This document shows positions 33,660 to 46,462 of a stretch of DNA of 64,000 nucleotides, one piece after another. The position numbers were made by a program, and so were the translations under genes. Source of the stretch: Thinopyrum elongatum (Eukaryota; Streptophyta; Magnoliopsida; Poales; Poaceae); the NCBI GenBank assembly GCA_011799875.1, contig JAAAXO010000108.1, forward strand, positions 1-64,000, given 5' to 3'. The notes beneath the pieces were generated by a model. That model had not been told where the DNA came from, made no database searches, and saw nothing but the letters and a program-made list of their open reading frames with translations. Within the stretch, counting starts at the first letter, position 1, and every line of letters begins with the position of its first letter.

Positions 33660-34604
33660 GGCCTTTCTACCCCTCCCCTCTCGAAACCCTAGACTGCTCA
33701 TCCACTGGCGTACCAGTGCCCATTCACTGCCAACGGCGTCCACCTCGCTGGATCTGGTTCTGCGGCCGCATCTACCCCTCCCACCTCCCCTAGAAACAAG
33801 TAGACTGCTCATCCACCAGTGTACCATAGCCCATTCAGTGCCGGCCTTGTCCACAGTGCTTCGCCGATACTCTTATCAACCGCAGTGCATCTGCAGCGAC
33901 TCCTTCGTACTCCCCACCAGAGACGCTTCGTCCACACCCCCGAAGCCGCCCCATCGACGCCCCCGTTGACGGCCTCTGATCCTCTTCGCCGACACCTTCC
34001 TCAACCCTACCAGAGCCGCTTCACCGACACCATCCTCAACCCTACCGGAGTAGCTTCGCCTATACCATTCTCAACCCTACCGGGGCCGCTTTGCCAACGC
34101 ACAAGTCCACGGCCTCAGATCCGCTTCGTCGCACCCTCGTCCAACCTACTAGAGCAGCTTCTGACGCCCCGTCCACAGCCGCAGATCCGCATCGTCGACA
34201 CCATCCTGAACCCAACCATCGGAGCAGCTTCACCGACGCCCTCATCCACGGCCTCAGATCCGCTTCGCCCACACCATAGTCCACCCTACCGGAGCCGCTC
34301 CACAAACACTCTACTCGATGGTTCTAGATCTCCTTACCGAACCCCGACATCCAGCGCAGCGTCATCACCCTTGACGTTTCTAACCTGATTCCCACCGTCT
34401 GGCAAGATGCCAAGCACCCGCCACGGCCTAGGTACTTGTCACCTTTAAACCCGTCCAGCATCACCTGCCCGATGTACTTCAAATATACTAATAGGTCGCT
34501 GTTACATGTTATGCAGCTGGCAAAAACTACAAGGACGATGTTTCTTCTGGATCTAACAGCTTGGCCAACCAAGATCCTGGACTGAGGCATTGCTATGATC
34601 TTGT
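33660..34604 (+). other. possible 5' part of a multi-exon gene, repeat-rich
   Basis: Pyrimidine-rich, gene-like sequence with CTCGAAACCCTAGAC near 33680. It continues into an open frame (33819-34388) made of loosely repeated segments coding variants of TASDPLRRHLPQPYRSRF and DTILNPTGAASP, then a more ordinary stretch up to GATCTTGTAAGTGCG, a good 5' splice site at about 34602. The repeats are of irregular length. Whether it is translated and joined to the downstream exons is inference. Confidence 0.35.
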
Positions 34605-34739
34605 AAGTGCGTCTCTCTCTGGTATTGTTGTGTGCCTGCTAGCATGCTTTGCTAGGATTTTCGACCAGTAATCCCTTTGTGCTGACAATGATTTCCACTA
34701 CTGGCTGCTAAATTAGAGATGTAGATGTCATACATGATA

Positions 34740-34897
34740 CTCCCTTCGTTCCTAAATATGAGTCTTTCTAGAGATTCCACTATAGACTACATACAGAGCA
34801 AAATGAGTGAATCTACACTCGAAAATGTATCTATATACATCTGTATGTGGTCCACACTGGAATCTCTACAAAGACATATATTTAGGAATAGAGGTAG
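34740..34897. mobile_element. Stowaway MITE
   Basis: 158-bp element with ends CTCCCTTCGTTCCTAAATAT and ATATTTAGGAATAGAGGTAG, flanked by TA at 34738-34739 and 34898-34899. The right end has several substitutions. Confidence 0.87.
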
Positions 34898-35101
34898 TAC
34901 ATTACACAAAATCGTAGGTGGCATGTAGGAATTCCAGTGCACTACATTAGGCTCCCTTAGAGTGCCTGCTAGTCCAGCACATAGAGTCATGGCTAGTTTA
35001 TGCTACGCACACAATCGTTAATTGGTGGTTTAAATATGCGCAAGGGATATGAAATGTATTATCATGTAGAGATATCTGAAATTTGCCATGTCAACTTGCA
35101 G

Positions 35102-35199
35102 ATAGGGTTACACAATGAAAAAGTACAAGATGTATGTGGCAATTTCATGGAACATCGCAAAAAAGGAGAGGCAGCGGTGAGCCTATACAGTGTTCTATG
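35102..35199 (+). other. candidate exon, diverged duplicate of the exon at 37496
   Basis: Preceded by CAACTTGCAG and followed by GTAGGTCAC. It reads IGLHNEKVQDVCGNF, similar to EGVHEDKIEDFQVQDV of the downstream exon, and both are followed by a donor ending in AGTCAC or GGTCAC. It is likely an old tandem exon duplicate. Use in the same transcript is unproven. Confidence 0.4.
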
Positions 35200-35211
35200 G
35201 TAGGTCACTCC

Positions 35212-35409
35212 GGCCCAGTTCTTTTGCTGGATTCTCCCAGAATCTGCCCCTCTCTAGCTTCTCCTAGAATCTTTGACCCCCATTTGTTTTACAATCCTAA
35301 CTAATTAGACCCTAACTAGATAGGATTGTAAAACAAATGGGGCTCAAAGATTCTGGGAGAATCTAGGTAGGGGTCAGATTCTGGGAGAATCAGGCAAAAG
35401 AACTGGGCC
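35212..35409. mobile_element. foldback MITE with long inverted repeats
   Basis: 198 bp that fold almost completely on themselves. Left end GGCCCAGTTCTTTTGC, right end CAAAAGAACTGGGCC, with arms of roughly 90 bp. Flanked by TCC on both sides (35209-35211, 35410-35412), a possible 3-bp duplication. Superfamily uncertain. Related but distinct ends (CCAGTTCTTTTC) occur at about 35539. Confidence 0.82.
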
Positions 35410-35875
35410 TCCATTGCAATCATCGTGACATGTTATTTGTATGTCAGTTCTATGGGCCAAGTTTCTTAGGGATAGTTATTTCGAGTTATCCTAAGAAAAT
35501 AAGCACCTTTGAATATAAGCTCCAGATAATAAGCCAACCAGTTCTTTTCATTGCCTGCCTTTTCAGCTTATCTGTGGTATGATCAGTGAAAAGTCTAGAT
35601 TCCATTATATTTTGTCATTTTGCTTCCCATATGAAAATTAATTTGACTTGCAAACATCACAAATTGAACCCAGTGCAGTAATTAATATGATAGGAAAATA
35701 GACCATCAATATTTGTTCAAAATGCAAATACAAAGATACCATCTACTTGGCACAATCTACTTTGGTTAATGTCTTCCATAGAGATCCCATTACCTAATTT
35801 AAATGAAGAACACATGACCTAAATTTAAATGAAGAACAATTATTCATCGAAATTCGATGGTCCAAGTTGCTGGTT

Positions 35876-36182
35876 ATTATCATATAGCAGCACCACCTGA
35901 AAGCATCATATAGTAGCAGCAGTAGCTCATAGCAACTCATCATACAGCAGCAGCAGCTAGCAATTCATCATATACCAGTAGCAGCTCATAGCAATTCATC
36001 ATATAGCAGCAGCAAGAGCAGCTCATAGCAATTCATCATATAGCAGCAGCAGCAGCAGCTTATAACAACTCTTCATATAGCAGCAGCAGCTCATAGCAAT
36101 TCATCATATAGCAGCAGCAGGAGCAGCTCATAGCAATGCATCATATAGCAGCAGCAGCTCATAGCAATTTATCGTATAGCGG
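35876..36182. repeat. CAG-rich minisatellite, about nine units
   Basis: Units of roughly 30-40 bp on the pattern CATATAGCAGCAGCAGCTCATAGCAATTCAT with variable CAG number. It lies in the putative intron between the candidate exons at 35102 and 37496. Confidence 0.88.
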
Positions 36183-37495
36183 ATCAGAATGAAAATTTGG
36201 CAAAAAATCAGAGGAGATCCTCACCTTGTTGGATGAGCTCATCCTTCAATAGCAACTCAAGGCCACGGCCTGAGAGGAGGGAAGAGGGAACGAGGTGCCT
36301 TCTGTCGGAGTGGGGCATCGGCCGTAGTTGTGCGGCGCCCGCCAGAGTAGTGCGTTGGACGGACCATAGTGGAGCAGCTGCTGGAGACCATGAGAATGAG
36401 GGGCGGCGCCAGAGGGAGGAGCAGCCGGGAAGATTTGGCCCTACCCGCCGGCCATGTAACCTAGCTGGACAGAGCATCGTTGAAGACCAGGCCAGATGGG
36501 ACCAGTGGCGACGGCTCGCTGGAGGAACCCTAGCGCTGCAGGCAGGGGATCGAGGTAGAGGGAAAGGGGAGAGGAGATGCAAGCGGGCAGGGCAATGAAC
36601 GCTTGCGTGTTTCTTTTTACTTGAGGGTCAGGTGTGACGCGGGCGTGAGCAGTGGCATTTTGACTGTAATATAGGCAGACAACAGAGTCATTTCACTATT
36701 CCCCTTCCCTTCAATTTTTAGTGAGCTTCTACCCGAAGCATCCCCCTCCAAAGCGAAATAAGTTAAGCCCAAGCCCATAACTCAAAGATGTCTTCTTTAC
36801 ATCTTTTATGGCTTATTTTGACAATAAGCTCTGAAAAGGCGGAATAGAATTGGCCCTTAACCTGCAATTCAATTGTGCGTGCAATGATGAATCACTCCTG
36901 CCTGCTATAGTGTACATTTAGGCATCATACATGGCATAACCTAATACATGTGCATTTCATTATAGAATCTGAAATATGCAATGTTTATGTTAGTTCATAC
37001 ATTGCACATGATGTTTAAATGCCCCTTAAATCTGGTGAGTCAAGTGATGGTCTTTAAGCCTCCTTCTATGCTTCTTTTCTTGATATGTAAGATTTGCTCA
37101 CACAACTGTTCAATTGCTTGTTTGTATCAGCCAGCCATACTAGGACTGTTAGCTTTGATTACTTGCTGTTCTTGACTTAACAGAGCTTGTCAACGATTTT
37201 AACACTAAGGGCTGCTGTAGTGGGGGCTTGTATAACTCATAGGTGACATAAAGGTTTGGCTGTACACTAAAGTAGGCTCTCCAAGAGTACCTGGAGATCC
37301 AGTTCGAAGGTATGCCTAGTTTTTACACAGTGCACACATAGTAAATGCTCATTTCATTGTGTGCAAGAGATGTGGCATGTTTCATTATGTGGTGTTGTTT
37401 TGTTATAAACTCATCCTTTTGTGTTGTTCACAGACTGGAAAGTATGCATATTTATCTTCCAAGGAGACCAGTAACTAGTTTGTGTCACCTTGCAG
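36183..37495. other. putative intron sequence
   Basis: GC-rich block 36230-36600 with short frames open on both strands and no recognisable protein. After it the sequence is AT-rich. The flanks near 35450 (GGGCCAAGTTTC) and 36855 (GAATTGGCCC) could be the two ends of a large decayed DNA transposon enclosing the minisatellite, but the match is weak. Confidence 0.35.
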
Positions 37496-38976
37496 AGGGG
37501 GTGCATGAAGATAAGATTGAGGATTTCCAAGTACAAGATGTTAGGAATGAGCCTTGCAAGAGAAGGAGGAGCAGCGCTGAGCCTGTTCAACCAGTTATGG
37601 TAAGTCACTGTATTACAATTATCAGGACATCCTATTTGTCTGACATTGTGCTTGCATAGGGTTCTTCACCTGTAACCCAGTCATTGGGCCATTGATTAAA
37701 ACCTCCTCTGCTAACTACTATATGATGTTCTAACTTTTTGTAAATCAAATGTATGTAAACACATTTTAATGTGTCTGTTCACTCATTACGGATGTAGTCT
37801 ACTTTTAAATATCTGAAACATCTTATAGTAGTGAACAGTGTGAAACTGCTTCTTGCCATGGTAGAGTTGTCGATGTCATAAATGTCATAACCAAACGCAT
37901 ATTCACATAATTAGCCTCCCTATAATTACTAGGATATTGATTACATACTAGTCGAGATACTTCATAGGGGGCAAACAATATTACATTACTTGTTCCTTTA
38001 TATAGTAAATGTAGCTAGGCCATGGATGTTATTGAGGTGTGCATGTATGCATGCTGCCAACTCAACAGTTCAATTATTTGTTTGTTTCAGGCATAGTTAA
38101 ATTGCTTTTTTCAGTTGCTTTATTTGTCCTCAGTTAATGAGATGCCCAAACAATGATGCCTGATGTTGGGTACTTGTATAACTATTAGTTGACATAATTA
38201 AAGGCCTTACCATTTAATTACTCTGGCGAAGTGTGCCTGAAGCTTTGAAGTCTATTAACCAACTATTACTGCATGAGGCTCACAATCTAGTTTATACTAG
38301 GCTAATGATTGCATAGTTTTGCTTGCTATAGTAGGTTTGTATGAATCCCTCTGCTGTTCATTATGCTCCCTAAGACTTTAATTGAGCTACAGAATGGCCA
38401 ACTGCTTGCTTACTTATACGCTATATATCTATATATAATGTTCAGTAGTTGCGTGTGGTCTAAATTTGTAACCTGTCTGTGTTTTGGATTTGGCCCCAAC
38501 ATCATGCTCCTCTGGTGAGCTAAGAGAGATTTCTGTATGCGGGCTGCATAGACTACCATTTTTATAATTTTTAAAATATCACCTGCTGATGCTTCATGAC
38601 GTGTAACATTATTGTTAGTCCTATTTTGCCATGTACAAAATAGTCTGTCTTGCTCACTTCACTGTTGTAACTATATTTTTGCCCGTCATGTGTACTTACA
38701 GAAACATTTCAGGATCAAGTGACATCAACACAAAGATCTGCGAGCGGTGCAGCTTGGCCATTACCAAATGATTATGGATTGGAATTGGAATATGCTGATG
38801 TTCTCAAGCATCAACTAGAGGTGGCAAGACAATGTGTACATGATTCTCAACATGCAATCAACAAGTTGAGACTGGAGTTGCAGGTATTAGATGCAGGAGT
38901 CAAAAAAATGAAACGAGACACTGAGGTAACCACGAAGGAATTGGAGATTTTGCAGACTGAAATTTGTGCCATCTGA
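37496..38976 (+). CDS. last two exons of an uncharacterised coiled-coil gene
   Basis: The penultimate exon is 37496-37599 (after CACCTTGCAG, before GTAAGTCAC), coding GVHEDKIEDFQVQDV and a basic stretch CKRRRSSAEP that could act as a nuclear signal. The last exon is 38713-38976 (after ACATTTCAG), ending in TGA. The splice joins in phase (VQPVM then DQVTSTQ). The last exon codes a heptad-like helix (LEYADVLKHQLEVARQCV to KELEILQTEI), probably a coiled coil. The intron holds no gene. Upstream exons are unclear (candidate at 35102 and region 33660-34604). I do not recognise the family. It could be a host gene or a gene carried by the CACTA element to its right. Confidence 0.5.
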
Positions 38977-39289
38977 ATCCGGCCAATCCTATTTTCTGAA
39001 GAGATTATAGTTCAAATGGTAAGTTCTGTTGATGCGTGTCCATGATGTATGAGCTTTATTTGCCGAGTGTATGTAATTTGCTGTTTGTGTATGCTTTATT
39101 ATCACTGGTGCCGAACTATAATGCCCAGTGGGTATAATCGGCTGTAATTTCTTTATTGTATAGTGTAGGATTATTCTACGTTTCTATGCCTTAGTCTCTT
39201 TATTGTATAGTGTATGTTTTTTAGAGGCGATAGTCTAGAGTAGGATGATTCTTTGAATATGCTATATCGTTGAAACGGGGGCCAATACG

Positions 39290-39771
39290 CCCAAACATTA
39301 TCTGGACGCCATACGAATGAACAAACATGTGTAGTCAAAGCGGGCCTTAATTGGGCTGGTGAAATTAATATTTAGTGGATCCCAAATGATGTGGCCCACC
39401 GTAACAACGGCTCTTAGCAGGTCGTTAACAGGACGAAAGCTCGATAGGGCCGTATAAATGGAAATGGCCCGCGGGCCTCTAGCAGGCCGAAATAAATGTC
39501 AATTTTGTCTCGGCCCTTTTACTTTATGGGCCAGTAAGAGGCCAAAAGTGTTTTGGGCCAGAAGAGGCCCAATTTGCAAACTAGGCTTTTAACAGGCCGA
39601 AAGTTGCGTCGGGCTGAAATTGTGCCCTGCGGAACATGGGCCGCTAATGGACCCAAAATTAGGTTGCACAGTCAAAGGCCCAACTGTTGTGCGGGCAGTT
39701 AATAGGCCGAAAGACAAAATGGGCTAGGAATTGGCCCATTTACCGAATGTGCCGAGGAAAGGCCTAAAGTC
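39290..39771. mobile_element. CACTA subterminal repeats, left part
   Basis: Dense alternation of GGGCC and GGCCGAAAG motifs (for example TTAACAGGCCGAAAG, GGGCTGGAAATTGGCC), the same pattern as 49341-49690. The CRM-like insertion at 39772-49335 splits it. Joining the two sides after removing one AAGTC restores an uninterrupted repeat pattern. The left end of this CACTA was not found. Confidence 0.7.
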
Positions 39772-40692
39772 TGATGAGGACATCAATACCGTTGTTACAC
39801 TCACAGCCCCTGCTTCTATACATACTGGACCAATTACTAGAGCTCGCGCACGCCAATTAAATTATCAGGTACTTTCGTTTCTTGGTAATGATTCTAAAGT
39901 TCATGAGAATATGATGCCGCCTAAATTGGATACATTTGTTTTGCTTACAAATGAAGGGCCTAGCTTGGACAAGAAAGAGGATCCTTGGAGCAAGTTCAAG
40001 CATGGAGATGATGGCATGCGCAAGGGGAACAAGAACGGAGTTACAAGTGATGATTTCAGGACTTTGAAGCCACCATAAGGAGTGCAGGAAGCCTTGGACG
40101 AAATATACAAGATGCCACTTCATAAATTTCGTCCAGAGGCTATTATAAGTGCTGCGTCACCTTATTATTGGGCCAGGCCCATGTAATTTTGAAATACTTG
40201 AGTATAGGCTATTTTTAGAGTCCGTATGTGTGGGGAAACAAGAGATAGGGTTGGTTTCGGACCCCTCCTTCAAGGGCCACGAAATCCCCCCTCTTCCTCC
40301 ATATATACAGCCCTTAGGGCACCGTTTAGACTTTGGGTTTTGTTTAGATTAAAAGTTCGCCATAGCTGCAACTTCGTGTACTTCGTTTGTGTTCAACGAC
40401 CAGACCAAGACGTCACAGCACCCCACCTTGATCAATAAAGCTTTCATCTTATATTCGCAATATCCAGATTGCAAATCTTAGTTTCTTGCTTGTTCTTCGT
40501 TTGCTTGCAGGAGATAGACCCTCGTGGTCAGGTTGATTGTGCTCCGGCGTGGTCAATAACCTCTCGGAGTTGGTTTAGCGATTGCTAAGGCGCGACGTCC
40601 TCGCACGTTTGTAGTCGGATCGTCAAAGTCTACTCCACCAAAAACGATAGCTATCATCTCATCGAAAGATCGGGACACCCCCGCCTCTATCA
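39772..40692 (+). repeat. 5' LTR of the middle array (subtype S2a)
   Basis: 921 bp, TGATGAGG to CTCTATCA, directly after the AAGTC duplication. Its first ~300 bases still read as the polyprotein tail in frame to TAA at 40076-40078, although there is no coding sequence upstream. Confidence 0.95.
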
Positions 40693-40694
40693 TG

Positions 40695-40704
40695 TGGTAT
40701 CAGA
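40695..40704 (+). other. primer binding site, middle array
   Basis: TGGTATCAGA two bases after the 5' LTR. Here the spacer is TG where the other copies have AG. Confidence 0.86.
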
Positions 40705-41633
40705 TTCCCAGGTTGCTCGGTGAGATTTACAGTTTTCGTAGTTTAGATCGAGTTCTGTTCACAAGTTGTCACGCCGCCGCCGCACCATCATCATCGCCCC
40801 TACCATATACCACCACAGCTTATCTGCTATTTCTCTGAGTCCATATACCACCACTGATCCGAGTCCATATACCACCACCGATCCGAGTCCATATACCACC
40901 ACCAATCCGAGCCCACATATACTACCGTCATATACCATCACCAGTCCGAGTTCCACCAGATTCATCTCTGCCACCAGTCCTAGTCCGAGTCCAGTATTTA
41001 TTCCTTTATTTTAGAGTTCCAGATCACGCGATACTACGAGTCGTGAACAAGTCGGATTCGCCAATTTTCGTGCTACCCGCAGAAGAAAAATAGTTCCAGT
41101 TTCAAAAAAAAAAAAATTTCTGGCTAGGCAGTTTTTAGACCATTTGTAGACTTTTTCAAAAAAAAAATTGTTGCGGAGCAAAAAAAAAAAGAGGAAAAAA
41201 AAAGTGCAAAAAAAAAAGAAAAAAAATTCAGAGTGTGCTCCTCCCTTGTTTACGTGCAGCGCCGTGATTTTTGTTAGTGTTCTAGGCTCACGTCTCTAGC
41301 ACGGTCTAGCCTAGGACCAGCACAGTACCGTCCTTGAGAGTTTATTCAACATTGCATCTCTGAATTGATTATTGCTGACCCTTTTTGCTACCATATCATA
41401 AGCCTTCCCAGCTCCACATACATCTACATCGTGTGTTTGACACCACCTGGCAATCGCTCTGTCCAAGCTCTGAGAGTTTTGACTACAAAGGTTGCCGATC
41501 ACCACCTGCTGCTGGGTAAGAACTGGTAAGAATTTGAGATTTGCTTGACGGATTTGTGACACCACACCACACCACCACCACTTTCTAGTAGTCGGTAGGA
41601 TCATATTCTTGTGTGTTTCTATTGCTGCTAACC
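40705..41633 (+). other. 5' leader of the middle array
   Basis: Homologous to the other leaders but about 100 bp shorter near its start: the segment containing TTTGCATAATCTTTTTAGGG is deleted (join at GATCGAG/TTCTGTTC, about 40752). It has one extra CCATATACCACCACCGATCC repeat. A-runs at 41104-41225. No gene. Confidence 0.7.
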
Positions 41634-44606
41634 ATGGTAGGATCACAAGCCGACGAGATTGACTGGGAGAACATGACGAACAAGGAGTTGCATGATAAAT
41701 TTCAGCAAATGATGAGTGGCCAGGTGGGAGATGTGCTAAACAGATTTGAAGAGGCCATGGAGAAGATAGATGGCATGGAGAAGTCGTTCGAGACAAAGCT
41801 GGATAACAAGTTTAATGAATTGCTCACGCGTCTTCCCCAACCACCACCGGCTGCACCTGTCGCACCTCTGCAACGACAACAACAACGCCCCCTTCCAAAT
41901 CAGTTCGGACGAGCGAAGCGTGTTCCTCTTGAGGATGGCCAAACTTCTGGTGCTGCTGTACCTACTGTTGATGCTTCTTTGGCTTCTGCTCCTGCTGCCG
42001 CTGGTGCCGAGGAGGAGGATGATTACGCGGGCGATTATGAGGATGAGGTTGATCAAAATCATAACTACGTGCAACCACCAGCACCAGGTCGTCCACATGC
42101 AAATAATCGCAATGGTAGGTCTGCACCACCACTTCAGGTACGAGATCATGACCATCTTCCTAAATTAAAATTGAATATTCCACCATTCGAGGGTAGATAT
42201 GTTCCTGATATATATCTTACTTGGGAGTTAGAAACTGAACAACGTTTTACATGTTTACAATATCCCGAGGAACGACGTGTTGCTGCTGCTGTTTGTGCTT
42301 TCACTAGTTTTGCATGTGTATGGTGGTCTGAACATTGTAGATTATATCCTATTCCAGCTACGTGGGCTGCTTTGAAAACTGCTATGCGTACTCGTTGGGT
42401 TCCACCATATTATCAACGTGAATTACTTCAAAAATTGCAGCGCTTAAGACAAGGAAAAAATTCTGTAGAAGAATATTATCAGGAATTACAAACTGGCATG
42501 ATTAGATGTGGTATGGTTGAGGAGAATGAAGCTATGCTTGCACGTTTCATGGGTGGATTAAATAGAGAGATTCAGACCATTCTAGAGTATAAGGAGTATA
42601 ATAATATCACTCGTTTATTCCATCTTGCTTGTAAAGCTGAACGTGAAGTGCAGGATCGACAGGCATTGGCGCGAACTAATTTTTCTGCAGGTCGATCTTC
42701 ATCATGGACACCGCGTGCCTCCTCTACTCCCACACGTCCTACTGCGGCACCACTGACTTCAGCCGCCAATTCCAACCGAGATACAAGAAAACAGGCACCA
42801 CCACCACCATCTGCCAAGAGTACACCTTCTGGGCCTGCCCAGAGCTCTTCTTCATCTATGGCATCAACAGGGCACACACATGATATTATTTGTCGTCGTT
42901 GTAAGGGAAGAGGTCATTATGCGAGAGAATGCCAATCTCCGCGTGTTATGATTGCTACTGAGGATTGTGGGTATGAGTCCGCTAGTGATTATGATGAGGA
43001 GACTTTGGCTCTTATTACAAGTGAAGAACACGGTGGAGATGATTCTGATCATGAGAGGCAATACATGGCTCCTGAAGACGCTGACAGGTATGAATGTTTA
43101 GTTGCTCAACGTGTTTTGAGTGTGCAGGTCACACAAGCTGAGCAAAATCAGAGGCATAATTTGTTCCATACAAAGGGAGTTGTGAAGGAACGTTCTGTTC
43201 GCGTCATCATAGATGGAGGGAGCTGCAACAACTTGGCTAGCATGGAGATGGTGGAGAAGCTATCTCTCACCACAAGACCACATCCACATCCTTACTATAT
43301 CCAATGGTTCAACAACAGCGGCAAGGTTAAGGTAACACGTACTGTTCGTGTGCATTTTAGTATCTCTACATATGCTGATTATGTTGATTGTGATGTGGTA
43401 CCCATGCAAGCATGTTCATTATTACTTGGTAGACCATGGCAATTTGATAAAAATTCTGTACACCATGGTAGAAACAATCAGTATACTCTTGTTCATAAGG
43501 ATAAACATATTACTTTGCTTCCTATGACTCCTGATTCTATTTTGAAAGATGATATTAATAGAGCTAGTAAAGCAAAACAGGAGAAAAAGAAGAGTGAAAA
43601 TCAGATTGTGGCAAAAGAATTTGAGCAACAAATGAAGCCTAATAATAAACCATCTAGTGTTGCTTCTGAAATTAAATTGAAAAGTGCATGCTTACTTGCC
43701 ACCAAATCTGATATTGATGATCTAGATTTCAGCAATTCTGTTTGCTATGCTTTTGTGTGCAAAGAGGCGTTATTTTCATTCGAGGATGTGCCTTCCTCTT
43801 TGCCTCCTGCGGTCACTAACATTTTGCAGGAGTTCGCTGACGTCTTTCCACAAGACGTGCCACCGGGATTACCACCTATTCGCGGGATTGAGCATCAGAT
43901 TGACTTAATTCCCGGTGCTTCGTTGCCAAACCGTGCGCCATACCGTACCAATCCAGAGGAGACGAAGGAGATTATGCGTCAAGTACAGGAGTTGCTCGAC
44001 AAAGGTTATATACGCGAATCCCTTAGTCCTTGTGCTGTTCCTATTATTCTAGTGCCGAAAAACGATGGTACATCGCGTATGTGTGTTGATTGTAGAGGCA
44101 TTAATAATATTACTATTCGTTATCGTCATCCTATTCCTAGACTAGATGATATGCTTGATGAATTGAGTGGCTCTACAATATTCTCCAAAGTTGATTTGCG
44201 TAGTGGATACCATCAAATTCGTATGAAATTGGGGGATGAATGGAAAACAGCATTTAAAACAAAGTTTGGATTATATGAGTGGTTAGTCATGCCTTTTGGG
44301 TTAACTAATGCACCTAGTACTTTCATGAGATTAATGAACGAAGTTTTACGTGCTTTCATTGGACGATTTGTGGTAGTCTATTTTGATGATATACTGATTT
44401 ATAGCAGATCTTTGGAGGAACATTTGGAACATTTACGTGCTGTTTTTATTGCTTTACGTGATGCACGTTTGTTTGGTAACCTTGGGAAGTGCACCTTTTG
44501 CACCGACCGAGTATCTTTTCTTGGCTATGTTGTTACTCCACAGGGAATTGAAGTTGATAAAGCCAAGATTGAAGAGAACCTGTTGCATACTTTTCTGAAA
44601 AATTGA
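41634..44606 (+). CDS. gag-protease-RT, open from the gag start, truncated before RNase H
   Basis: 990-residue frame from ATG 41634 ([14 protein letters not shown]), the only gag in the window that reads through without the TA frameshift. Order: acidic N-terminus, capsid-like region ([14 protein letters not shown], residues ~270-360), CCHC knuckle from residue ~420, protease core IIDGGSCNN with Asp ~527, and reverse transcriptase with YFDD at ~916-919. At 44574-44577 about 297 bp are deleted with two extra bases (AG), removing the RT connection and the start of RNase H (including ECDASG) and shifting frame. Other missense changes are present (for example PKNDG for PKKDG in RT). Confidence 0.9.
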   Translation: MVGSQADEIDWENMTNKELHDKFQQMMSGQVGDVLNRFEEAMEKIDGMEKSFETKLDNKFNELLTRLPQPPPAAPVAPLQRQQQRPLPNQFGRAKRVPLEDGQTSGAAVPTVDASLASAPAAAGAEEEDDYAGDYEDEVDQNHNYVQPPAPGRPHANNRNGRSAPPLQVRDHDHLPKLKLNIPPFEGRYVPDIYLTWELETEQRFTCLQYPEERRVAAAVCAFTSFACVWWSEHCRLYPIPATWAALKTAMRTRWVPPYYQRELLQKLQRLRQGKNSVEEYYQELQTGMIRCGMVEENEAMLARFMGGLNREIQTILEYKEYNNITRLFHLACKAEREVQDRQALARTNFSAGRSSSWTPRASSTPTRPTAAPLTSAANSNRDTRKQAPPPPSAKSTPSGPAQSSSSSMASTGHTHDIICRRCKGRGHYARECQSPRVMIATEDCGYESASDYDEETLALITSEEHGGDDSDHERQYMAPEDADRYECLVAQRVLSVQVTQAEQNQRHNLFHTKGVVKERSVRVIIDGGSCNNLASMEMVEKLSLTTRPHPHPYYIQWFNNSGKVKVTRTVRVHFSISTYADYVDCDVVPMQACSLLLGRPWQFDKNSVHHGRNNQYTLVHKDKHITLLPMTPDSILKDDINRASKAKQEKKKSENQIVAKEFEQQMKPNNKPSSVASEIKLKSACLLATKSDIDDLDFSNSVCYAFVCKEALFSFEDVPSSLPPAVTNILQEFADVFPQDVPPGLPPIRGIEHQIDLIPGASLPNRAPYRTNPEETKEIMRQVQELLDKGYIRESLSPCAVPIILVPKNDGTSRMCVDCRGINNITIRYRHPIPRLDDMLDELSGSTIFSKVDLRSGYHQIRMKLGDEWKTAFKTKFGLYEWLVMPFGLTNAPSTFMRLMNEVLRAFIGRFVVVYFDDILIYSRSLEEHLEHLRAVFIALRDARLFGNLGKCTFCTDRVSFLGYVVTPQGIEVDKAKIEENLLHTFLKN

Positions 44607-46462
44607 GTGGGCCTAGTCTGAACTATTCTACTTATGATAAAGAATTATATGCTCTTGTTCGGACCTTAGAAACATGGCAACATTATTTATGGCCCAAAGA
44701 ATTTGTTATACATTCTGATCATGAATCTTTGAAACACATTAAAAGTCAAGCAAAACTGAACCGTAGACATGCTAAATGGGTTGAATTTATTGAGACTTTC
44801 CCTTATGTCATTAAACACAAGAAGGGTAAAGAAAATGTTATTGCTGATGCATTGTCTCGTCGTTATACTATGCTTTCACAACTTGACTTTAAAATATTTG
44901 GTTTGGAGACCATCAAAGATCAATATGTGCATGATGCTGAATTTAAAGATGTATTGCAGAATTGTAAGGAAGGGAGAACATGGAACAAGTTCGTCGTTAA
45001 CGATGGATTTGTGTTTCGTGCTAACAAGCTATGCATTCCAGCTAGCTCCGTTCGTCTTTTGTTGTTGCAGGAGGCGCATGGAGGAGGATTAATGGGACAC
45101 TTTGGCGTGAAGAAGACGGAGGATATACTTGCTACACATTTCTTTTGGCCAAAGATGAGACGGGATGTTGAGCGTTTTGTTGCTCGCTGCACTATATGTC
45201 AAAAAGCTAAGTCACGACTCAATCCTCATGGTTTATATATGCCTTTGCCTGTACCTAGTGTTCCTTGGGAGGATATATCTATGGACTTTGTTTTAGGTTT
45301 ACCTCGAACAAAGAAGGGGAGGGATAGCATATTTGTTGTCGTGGATAGGTTCTCGAAAATGGCACACTTTATACCATGTCATAAAAGCGATGATGCTGTT
45401 AATGTTGCTGATTTGTTCTTTCGTGAAATTATACGCTTGCATGGTGTGCCAAATACTATTGTTTCAGATCGTGATACAAAATTTCTTAGCCACTTTTGGA
45501 GATGTTTATGGGCTAAGTTGGGGACTAAACTGCTTTTTAGTACTACATGTCACCCCCAAACTGATGGACAAACTGAAGTAGTCAATAGAACATTGTCTAC
45601 TATGCTTAGGGCTGTTTTGAAGAATAACAAGAAAATGTGGGAAGAATGCTTGCCTCATATTGAATTTGCTTATAATCGTTCATTGCATTCTACTACTAAG
45701 ATGTGTCCTTTTGAAATTGTGTATGGTTTCCTTCCTCGTGCACGAATTGATTTGTTGCCTCTTCCATCTTCGGAGAAGGTTAATTTTGATGCTAAACAAC
45801 GTGCTGAATTGATCTTAAAAATGCATGAGTTAACTAAGGAGAACATTGAGCGTATGAATGCTAAATATAAACTTGCTGGAGATAAGGGTAGAAAACATGT
45901 TGTGTTTGCACCTGGAGATCTTGTTTGGTTACATTTGCGTAAGGATAGATTTCCTGATTTGTGCAAATCAAAGCTAATGCCACGTGCTGATGGTCCTTTT
46001 AAGGTGTTAGAGAAAATAAATGATAACGCATATAAACTTGAGCTGCCTGCAGATTTTGGGGTTAGTCCCACTTTTAACATTGCAGATTTGAAGCCTTATT
46101 TGGGTGAGGAAGATGAGCTTCCGTCGAGGACGACTTCATTTCAAGAAGGGGAGGATGATGAGTACATCAATACCATTGTTACACCCACAGCCCCTGCTGC
46201 TATACATACTGGACCAATTACTAGAGCTCGCGCACGCCAATTAAATTATCAGGTACTTTCGTTTCTTGGTAATGATTCTAATGTTCATGAGAATATGATG
46301 CTGCCTAAATTGGATACATTTGTTTTGCTTACAAATGAAGGGCCTAGCTTGGACAAGAAAGAGGAACCTTGGAGCAAGTTCAAGCATGGAGATGATGGCA
46401 TTCGCAAGGGGAACAAGAACGGAGTTACAAGTGATGATTTCAGGACTTTGAAGCCACCATAA
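44603..46462 (+). CDS. RNase H remainder-integrase-LTR tail (middle array)
   Basis: Continuation in another frame after the 44574 deletion. The frame begins at [18 protein letters not shown] and has no authentic start. It holds part of RNase H ([10 protein letters not shown]), an integrase HHCC finger (His ~159), and the catalytic triad D248, D289, E325 with 35 residues between the last two. The C-terminal domain ([17 protein letters not shown]) and the tail with [11 protein letters not shown] in the middle LTR follow. No stops to 46462. Confidence 0.88.
   Translation: MSGPSLNYSTYDKELYALVRTLETWQHYLWPKEFVIHSDHESLKHIKSQAKLNRRHAKWVEFIETFPYVIKHKKGKENVIADALSRRYTMLSQLDFKIFGLETIKDQYVHDAEFKDVLQNCKEGRTWNKFVVNDGFVFRANKLCIPASSVRLLLLQEAHGGGLMGHFGVKKTEDILATHFFWPKMRRDVERFVARCTICQKAKSRLNPHGLYMPLPVPSVPWEDISMDFVLGLPRTKKGRDSIFVVVDRFSKMAHFIPCHKSDDAVNVADLFFREIIRLHGVPNTIVSDRDTKFLSHFWRCLWAKLGTKLLFSTTCHPQTDGQTEVVNRTLSTMLRAVLKNNKKMWEECLPHIEFAYNRSLHSTTKMCPFEIVYGFLPRARIDLLPLPSSEKVNFDAKQRAELILKMHELTKENIERMNAKYKLAGDKGRKHVVFAPGDLVWLHLRKDRFPDLCKSKLMPRADGPFKVLEKINDNAYKLELPADFGVSPTFNIADLKPYLGEEDELPSRTTSFQEGEDDEYINTIVTPTAPAAIHTGPITRARARQLNYQVLSFLGNDSNVHENMMLPKLDTFVLLTNEGPSLDKKEEPWSKFKHGDDGIRKGNKNGVTSDDFRTLKPP

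Noticed and set aside
35450..36866. Large DNA transposon around the CAG minisatellite with GGGCCAA...TTGGCCC ends
   Set aside because: Ends match over too few bases and no duplication could be confirmed.
37720..37850. Possible further Stowaway (TGTCTGTTCACTCATT ... ACATCTTATAGTAG)
   Set aside because: Internal sequence resembles a Stowaway but neither terminus nor TA duplication is preserved, so ends cannot be set.
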